From Rusavskia elegans (taxonomy: Eukaryota; Ascomycota; Lecanoromycetes; Teloschistales; Teloschistaceae), in NCBI GenBank assembly GCA_011316305.1, contig SAUG01000084.1:124001-188000 (forward strand): 64,000 bases of DNA, read 5' to 3'. Positions 57,853-64,000 of the stretch are shown here, one piece after another. The notes under the pieces are model-generated. The model was not told where the DNA came from, did not search any database, and was given only the letters and a program-made list of their open reading frames with translations. The position numbers and the translations under genes were made by a program. Numbering within the stretch: position 1 is the first letter of the stretch; every line of letters begins with the position of its first letter.

Positions 57853-60524
57853 CGGGACAAATTTATAAAAGGATAGAATATCTATAGCACTTTATTAACT
57901 AGACTAAAGAAAGTTATAAGTTTTAATTCTAATAAATTAAATATATAGTAAAGCTTTCGATTATTTAAAATTTTATTTCAATATTAAATTAATATTAGAT
58001 TAATATCAAATTAATCTAGAATCCTCTAAAATAATTGATTAGCAGTAAATTAACGAGTTATAAAGAGAAACTGACTATTATAGTATAATTTCAAGTTCTA
58101 GATAACAGACTATTAACAGACTTTTTCTAAAAACAGCTAATAGTATTAAACTCGCTGTTATTATAAACGTTTTATTTTTTGAAATTAAATATCTACTAGC
58201 AGTTTCAATAAATTTAATTGTTAATAGAATTTCTATTTTACCTATTATATAACTTTTAATTAACTAGCAGCGCTTCCTAAAGTCTAGAATTTATCGATAA
58301 TTTTTCGCGGGATTACTAAAATATTATCTAAAACGTTCGAAAACGAATATAATATCCGATCGAATAGAAATATATACGTATATTAGACTTTCGATTTATT
58401 TAATACTATTTAAAATTAGTACGTATATTACTACTAGAAAATTTTTAGAATACTATAAAGTCTTTAGCCGTTTTAATATATATATTAGCTTATATTTTAC
58501 TAATATTACTATCGAATACGTAATTTCCAATGATATTATAACTTTAATTAATTAAAATAAATACCGGTAAATATATTAAATTCTATTCTTTTCCGCCTAA
58601 TTTTTTATTATTTATTTAGGCTCTATTATTTTTATTTCCCTTTTACTATTTATTTATTCTATTTTTTTTACTTTATTTCGACTATACGATCATCTAGAGT
58701 TATCGACTAATTAATTTTAGAGGCTAAAAACTAGCTAATATAAAAATTAATAAATATAATATTATTAAATCTTTACTATTTAAAGAAGACTTCTAGTAAT
58801 ATTTAAAATTTATACTAGAAGAAAGATATAAAAAAGTTAATCTAGTAATTATAGAATAAAATCAATAGATTTATAGATAATATCTTTTATTATTTTAAAA
58901 TCTACTATCTTTTTCTAAGCGATATATAGAAAATACTATTTAAAAAAATAAAGTAAAAGTATAGATTATAATAGATAATAATTTTGGAAGCTACTAGTAA
59001 TTAGATATCTTTAAATCTTATTTGTTAAAAAATATTTAAAATAGCCGATATAATCTTTTTTATTTATAAAAGAACTTTTTTTTTAATACTTCGTTATATA
59101 TATAATTAAAACTATAGTAAATATATTATAATACTATTTAAAGCCCGTATTTAATAATGTAATAAATTTTAGTTTTATAAATCTATAAGTCGTTAATTCT
59201 TATTTTATTTTATTCGATCTATTCTTTTATTTTTAGCCTTTTTTTTAAAGTATTAGCTTTTTTCCATGTAATTTATTTATTCTATAGAGTCTTTCAACTA
59301 ATGATTAGTAGAGTTTCTAAATACCGTCTTATTTTTAAAACTAGCGATTTTATTATAATTTGATTTTATTATCTAAATTAAATTAAGAGTATTTTTAATT
59401 ATAATTTTAGTAGCGTCTATTATATATTATTCGCCCGAATAATAATATTAACGGAATTTAATAATAGTATAGTAAATTCTACTTTTAATAATCTATATTG
59501 AATATTATTAGATAATATTAATATTATAGATCATCCGGAAATTAGAGAAAAAAAATATCATATAATCCGGATTTATAGTATATTAAATAAAATAAAAATA
59601 TATTTAGAATAGAAGATAATATATATATCTTTATAACTATAATGGAATTTCAATATTAAAATTCTCTACTATCGTTCTAATATTCTTTTTCTATATTTAT
59701 AGAAGATTTATATTATTTCTACTTTATTTAATTTTTCTTTCCATTATATACCCCCGAAAATTAGTATTTATAATACTATCCGGATACTTTGAAAAATTAA
59801 TAATCTATAGTCTAAAGTATTTCTAATATTTCTTTTACTTTTATCGATATTAGATAGTTTATTTTACCTAATACTATAAATAATTAGATCTTCTACTATT
59901 TTTTTTAACTAACTTTTTAAATGATCTAATATTATAATTTTAAATTATTATATTTCGGAAAATATATTACTATCTATTTTTATAGCGCTTTTAAAATAGA
60001 TTCTAGCTATAAATAAATTGCCTCCTTTATTAATATTATATAAAGTCTAATCAATAGTTTTAGATTATATTAAAACGGTATTAATATCTACTTTTTAGTA
60101 ACTTTTCAGATTTTAATCTAGATTCTATAGAAAAGAAATAATACTAGTAAAATTAATTCAGCGGATTTATATTTATTTACCTATAATAGCTATAGCCTCG
60201 GTTCTTCTATATATTAAATTTAAACTTCTGAATATTTTTTCTAATTTGCTTCTAGTATTTATAATCTTTTTTTACTATCTGTAATATAAAAGCCCTATTT
60301 AATATATAGTTTATTTATCTAATATCGTTATTTATAATTTTTTATTACCGCTATTTCACTTTATTACTCTAAAATATCTATTACCGATACTACGCGTATA
60401 GTATATAGCTAGCTTATATATAGTAGTAACTTTAATTCTCCGGGATCTTTAAATATTAATCGAGATAATAAGAAATTTTATAAATCTAAAATTCGAAGTA
60501 GACTTTTATAATATCTAGCGTTAT

Positions 60525-61537
60525 CCCCCCTGGGGGGCTCCTGTCTGGGGTTATATTGAGTTTTCATATATATATATATGTTTCATCAACGTTATATACG
60601 GCAACGATTGTTGTATTTCACGTATAAAGAAATTTTTACAGCTAAAGGTATATAGTTTATCAGGCAAAATTTACAGCGCAGTTAATTATTTCTATTTAAC
60701 TATTTCCTTCTTTATTCGCGATTACGAATCCTCTACTATATAAGTATAACTTCGTTACTCGCAGTCCTCGGTCTACCAGTCCTTCCTCGATATTATATAT
60801 AATTATCAGCTTCTAATATTTCCGCTATATCTACCTACTATACTACGAAGTATCTATTTATAGTCCTCGCCTCGGCTATACTTATCGTATAAACCGTACC
60901 TAAACGTTCCGCTAAGCTATTAAGGTACTTTTTAGCCCGCGTAGCTTTAAAAGGGTCGCTAGCTGTAAAACGGTCGCTAGCTAGTACGCTAGCTACTACG
61001 GCCAGAAGCTTTACCCGGTCGATTAGGCTAAAGAGGGGTAGAGAGGTCGGATAGTACGTTTTAAAAGCGGTAAAAAGGGTATTTATATCGAAGTTAGAAT
61101 AGCTTACTCTAGCTGCTATAAGGTGGTCGACGTCCGCGCGGGTAGGTATAGTTATTATAGATATAGGTACTACTGTCTGGTTTAGCTTATAGCTATAGCT
61201 GTTACGGGAATATATACGTACGTAAGGGGTTTTTATAAGTTATAGTACTTACGAGGGTATAGTATTATAGGGCTTATATTACTAGTAAAAGAAGAAGAAG
61301 AAGCGATAACTACGAGGTATACTTATCTATAAAAATTCGATATTAAATTATCGGTAGAAGGATACGTTATATTACTAAGTAAATTTAAATTAAAATTCTA
61401 TAGAAAGAACCGTTATTTACGTTAATTAAACTAGGGTATAAGTTCTACTACCGTATATTTAATGCTGGTATACCAACGCTTGATTTGCTTACCGAACCAC
61501 TGGTTCACCGGGCACCAAAACCAAAATAAATAACTAA
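60525..61537 (-). mobile_element. Unclassified ~1-kb element E, copy 4 (best preserved), TSD ATATCTAGYGTTAT
   Basis: Direct repeats ATATCTAGCGTTAT (60511-60524) and ATATCTAGTGTTAT (61538-61551) flank it, differing by one C/T. The left end CCCCCCTGGGGGGCTCCTGT is a near-perfect hairpin. The right end has CCGAACCACTGGTTCACCGG, another imperfect palindrome, then an A-rich run. This copy retains CpA and TpG sites and relatively high G+C, so it is the least RIP-mutated large repeat here. Confidence 0.88.
60850..61220 (-). pseudogene. Element E ghost ORF (unknown protein), copy 4
   Basis: Reading on the minus strand from about 61217, one frame is stop-free for about 120 codons, beginning Y-S-R-N-S-Y-S-Y-K-L-N-Q and containing I-D-R-V-K-L-L-A-V-V-A-S-V-L-A and K-Y-L-N-S-L-A-E-R-L. 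The first stop (TAG, near 60845) follows F-V-V and could be a former CAG; beyond it the frame continues with further TAA/TAG only. No ATG is present in the open stretch. It is homologous to the ghost ORF at 35312-35800. The strand is opposite to that implied by the A-rich right end. Family unknown. Confidence 0.6.
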
Positions 61538-61551
61538 ATATCTAGTGTTAT

Positions 61552-64000
61552 AGAATAGATAAATAATAGAAATTAAATACTAGTATATATTTTATTCTAT
61601 TCTTTTTATACAAGCCCTATCTAATATTCTAAAATTAAAATATAGGATTCGGTATAATAGAAAATAATATCTAGATTCGTTCAAAAATATTAATCTAGGA
61701 AGCTAATAGTTATAAATAGACTATAGATTATTATATAGTATTGGTAGAAGGAATTAATTAAACGAAAGGAAAAATAAAATATAGATGAAAAATAATAAAA
61801 TCCTATAGTAATATTTAAAAAACTTTATACTATTCTATTATATCTATATAGCTAATTCATATTTGATTACCTTTATATTTCTAGTTATATAAGCTGCTTT
61901 TTTATATTGAAAACTTTCTAGCTCTTTCCGAAGACCCCGGAATTCGATAATTTTATTATATTTATTTTATTAGTATCTTTTCCGTAATTAATATAATTTT
62001 ATTATATAACTAATACCTAGATCTATTCGCTGAAAGGACCTTTTATAGATTTTCAATAGACCTTTAATAGAGTATATACTCTATTATATCGCCAGAAGAC
62101 GATACTCTAATCTAGTAATTAAAAAATGGATGATATTTTATCTAGCGGGATTAAAGACTGTTAAAAACGTATCTGGATATTTATTAAATACCTATTATAT
62201 AAAAAGAATATTATAGAAGATTATCGAAAGAGGAAAAACTCTATTACTAAACTAATATCTAAAGACTTGGCTAATATTTCATATAAAACTACAATAAATA
62301 TTATAATTTCTTATATTTTATTTTTTCCTCTATATCATTTAAAGCTCTAAAGTTATACTTTCCTTTTTTTTAAAAAAAAGCTTCGAAGGTATAAGAAAGA
62401 GCTACGACGTATATATAGATACAATAACTAAAAAATAGTATAGAAATAGTTATAAATAAATTAGTTAATTATATATTAGTCGGTAGACGATTTCTTTTCT
62501 TCTCTAAATCAATAATTAACTTCTATTAACCGATAGTTCTAATTTTTATATAATCCCTCTAAATGTTTTCTATTCTATTACCGGCGTACTAGAGAATTTT
62601 CTATAGCTTTATTTATAGCTTTATAGTACGAAGAAGTTATTTTTATTCTTTCCCCCTTTATTTTAAAGAATAATAAAGCTATAATAGATAATAGAAAACT
62701 TCTAGAAATCTCTATTAGATTTTTAAATCTAGTAAAATATTTAATAAAGCCTTTCTTTACTATACTAGTAACTCTATAGATTTAAATCGTTATACTATTA
62801 ATAATCGAAACCGTCTATTCTTTTAATAAACGAAGCCGTCTATTATTAGAAGTACGTGTTACGTACAATAGCTATACTAAAGCGCTAAGAGCGCTAGTAC
62901 CGATTAGACCTAGTAGATCTAGGCGCTAAAGCCCTAATATCTCCTTTTTATATATTTAGTTTAGGCGAAAGTCTATTTTAGTAAATTAAATTTAATATTC
63001 TATATATATAATTTTAATAGGTTATAAATTTAGAAGTTCTAGATAAATTAGTTTATAATAGTTATTATCTTTATTCGCGAGTATTATATCTTTATTAAAT
63101 ATTCTTTTTTATCTATCCTTTAATAGATCCGATATATATTATTAAACCGTATAAAATATCTAATATAGTAAACGATAAAGTCTATAGTTATACTACTACT
63201 AATAAGTACTCTAGTAATAACCGAAATTATAAATAACTAAATAGACTCTTTTTATTTTACTTTATAACTCTTTCTAGCCGTTTAAATTACTAACCTTTTT
63301 ACTTTCGGATAGAACTATTAAGTCGCTAATCTATTATATATAGATATATTACTATAGAAATACTATACTAGATATAGTAGTTAGCCTTTTAAAATCAGAT
63401 TTTTATAATTATTAGTTTTATATTCTGCCGCCTAGCTAACGCTAGTTAGCGGCGTAGTAATCTAGATAGCTGAGTTTATACTAGCTATTATAAATAAAGA
63501 TAGAAAGCGACTATCTAGCTAATTTAATATAGACTAGGACTTTTATAAAATAGAAGGCTAGTAGACTATATTCCTAGTTATTATATCTTTTCTAATTTTC
63601 TAACGGTCTAAACGAACCCCTACTATTTTTAAACTAACTACTTCGTTTCTAGAACTAGAGCTATAGAGCCTAGCCTTCGGCTTTACTAGCTATATCGTCT
63701 AGTCCTAAATAGTATAAAATCTCGAAGCTTTCTATTTATTACTAAAGACTATTATTATATCGTTTTAATTTTCGAAGCTTTATTTAATATATTCTAAATC
63801 TTATATCTACTTCTATATTATTATTATTAAAGCTTTATATTAATTTTTATAACTTTATAAATTTTAAATAATATTTTTTAAAGACTACCTAATTACTTCT
63901 AGGTAAGCTAAACCGCCTATAACTTTTAATTTTCTATCGAAAACTATAGACTCCTATATAACTAATAATAAATCGACTTTATTATCTAGAGCTATCTATA
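61552..64000. other. AT-rich interval to the window end, no supported gene; hairpins
   Basis: RIP is milder here. A plus-strand frame from an ATG at 62126 can be followed to about 62900, but stops occur near the rate expected by chance, so I do not call a gene. Two inverted repeats are visible: GTACGTGTTACGTAC (62852-62866) and a GCTAAC/GTTAGC stem extended by CGCC/GGCG (63429-63454). No repeat of the families above was found. Confidence 0.45.

Larger units (their letters stand above)
56191..60510. other. 4.3-kb AT-rich interval without a supported gene
   Basis: This is mostly AT-rich DNA with intermediate CpA depletion, and it is non-repetitive within the window. Two items stand out: a less mutated patch at 57510-57600 (TGACGCTTCCAGTACCTGAA; ATCACGTGATCAAA) and an inverted repeat next to a tRNA-like string at 57705-57850. 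A minus-strand frame at about 60520-59400 reads with only TAA/TAG stops but matches nothing I know. Confidence 0.45.

Noticed and set aside
59400..60520. Minus-strand frame with TAA/TAG-only stops, briefly considered as a Helitron N-terminal domain
   Set aside because: Short similarities only, no ordered motifs, no Rep or helicase motifs; left as unassigned.
55220..61537. Element E copies 3 and 4 as two LTRs of one retrotransposon with 56177-60524 as the interior
   Set aside because: Each copy has its own, different 14-bp target duplication, so they inserted independently; no retroviral motifs lie between them.
62852..62866. GTACGTGTTACGTAC as a Tc1/mariner terminal repeat
   Set aside because: No partner inverted repeat, TA duplication or transposase ghost could be located nearby.
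62126..62900. Plus-strand frame with an ATG and stops only of TAA/TAG type
   Set aside because: About 16 stops in roughly 260 codons is near the chance rate at this composition, and TGA is rare everywhere because TpG is depleted, so absence of TGA is not evidence of coding.
1..64000. Mitochondrial origin because of extreme AT content
   Set aside because: Nested nuclear-type LTR, hAT and SINE elements, CpA-specific loss with CpG retained, and no mitochondrial genes or rRNAs.

Overview
This window looks like a 64-kb block of constitutive heterochromatin from a filamentous ascomycete (Pezizomycotina), though no species can be named from the sequence. It is very AT-rich. CpA and its complement TpG have been almost erased while CpG, CpC and CpT persist, and TpA and CTAG are in great excess. 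That is the signature of saturated repeat-induced point mutation (RIP). Because RIP turns ATG into ATA and CAA/CAG/TGG codons into TAA/TAG stops, almost no ATG-initiated reading frame survives. I see no intact host gene. Nearly everything recognisable is a nested transposon relic, identified from ghost translations (stops read as former Gln/Trp), terminal repeats and target-site duplications (TSDs).

Left part (1-15 kb): a plus-strand gag/protease relic (1-1430). Then the 5' part of a Ty3/gypsy element, here called Gyp-B copy 1 (about 2683-7189), hit by three hAT MITEs. Then a hAT deletion derivative (7190-8094) abutting a large hAT element (8095-14177, transposase on minus), and a copy of an unrecognised 1-kb element called E (14267-15167).

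Middle (15-37 kb): Gyp-A copy 1 (15286-23286, minus strand), complete with two 215-bp LTRs, sits beside a second, truncated Gyp-A copy (23816-29403). A fold-back hAT derivative (29404-30052), a third large hAT region (30066-34768), a second E copy (34937-35958) and a tRNA-derived SINE (36405-36818) follow.

Right part (37-64 kb): Gyp-B copy 2 (37313 to about 51348, plus strand) is a chromodomain-bearing Ty3/gypsy element with recognisable LTRs, reverse transcriptase, integrase and chromodomain. It is interrupted by a complete hAT element (38341-43518), a 160-bp MITE and a SINE. A cluster of hAT MITEs lies at 51.9-54.3 kb, including one nested in another, and two E copies lie at 55.2 and 60.5 kb in otherwise featureless AT-rich DNA.

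How the parts relate: the large hAT elements, the ~460-550 bp MITEs (called MITE-B) and the 160-bp MITEs (called MITE-A) share termini of the form TAGACTGGC/GCCAGTCTA and make 8-bp TSDs, so the MITEs were probably mobilised by the hAT transposase. The large hAT elements also carry a second, convergent, acidic/lysine-rich ghost ORF. Two Gyp families, one SINE family and the E family complete the set. The E family is the least explained: about 1 kb, 11-15 bp TSDs, no evident terminal inverted repeats, and a conserved ghost ORF running away from its A-rich end. All family names are local labels, and no database search was possible.
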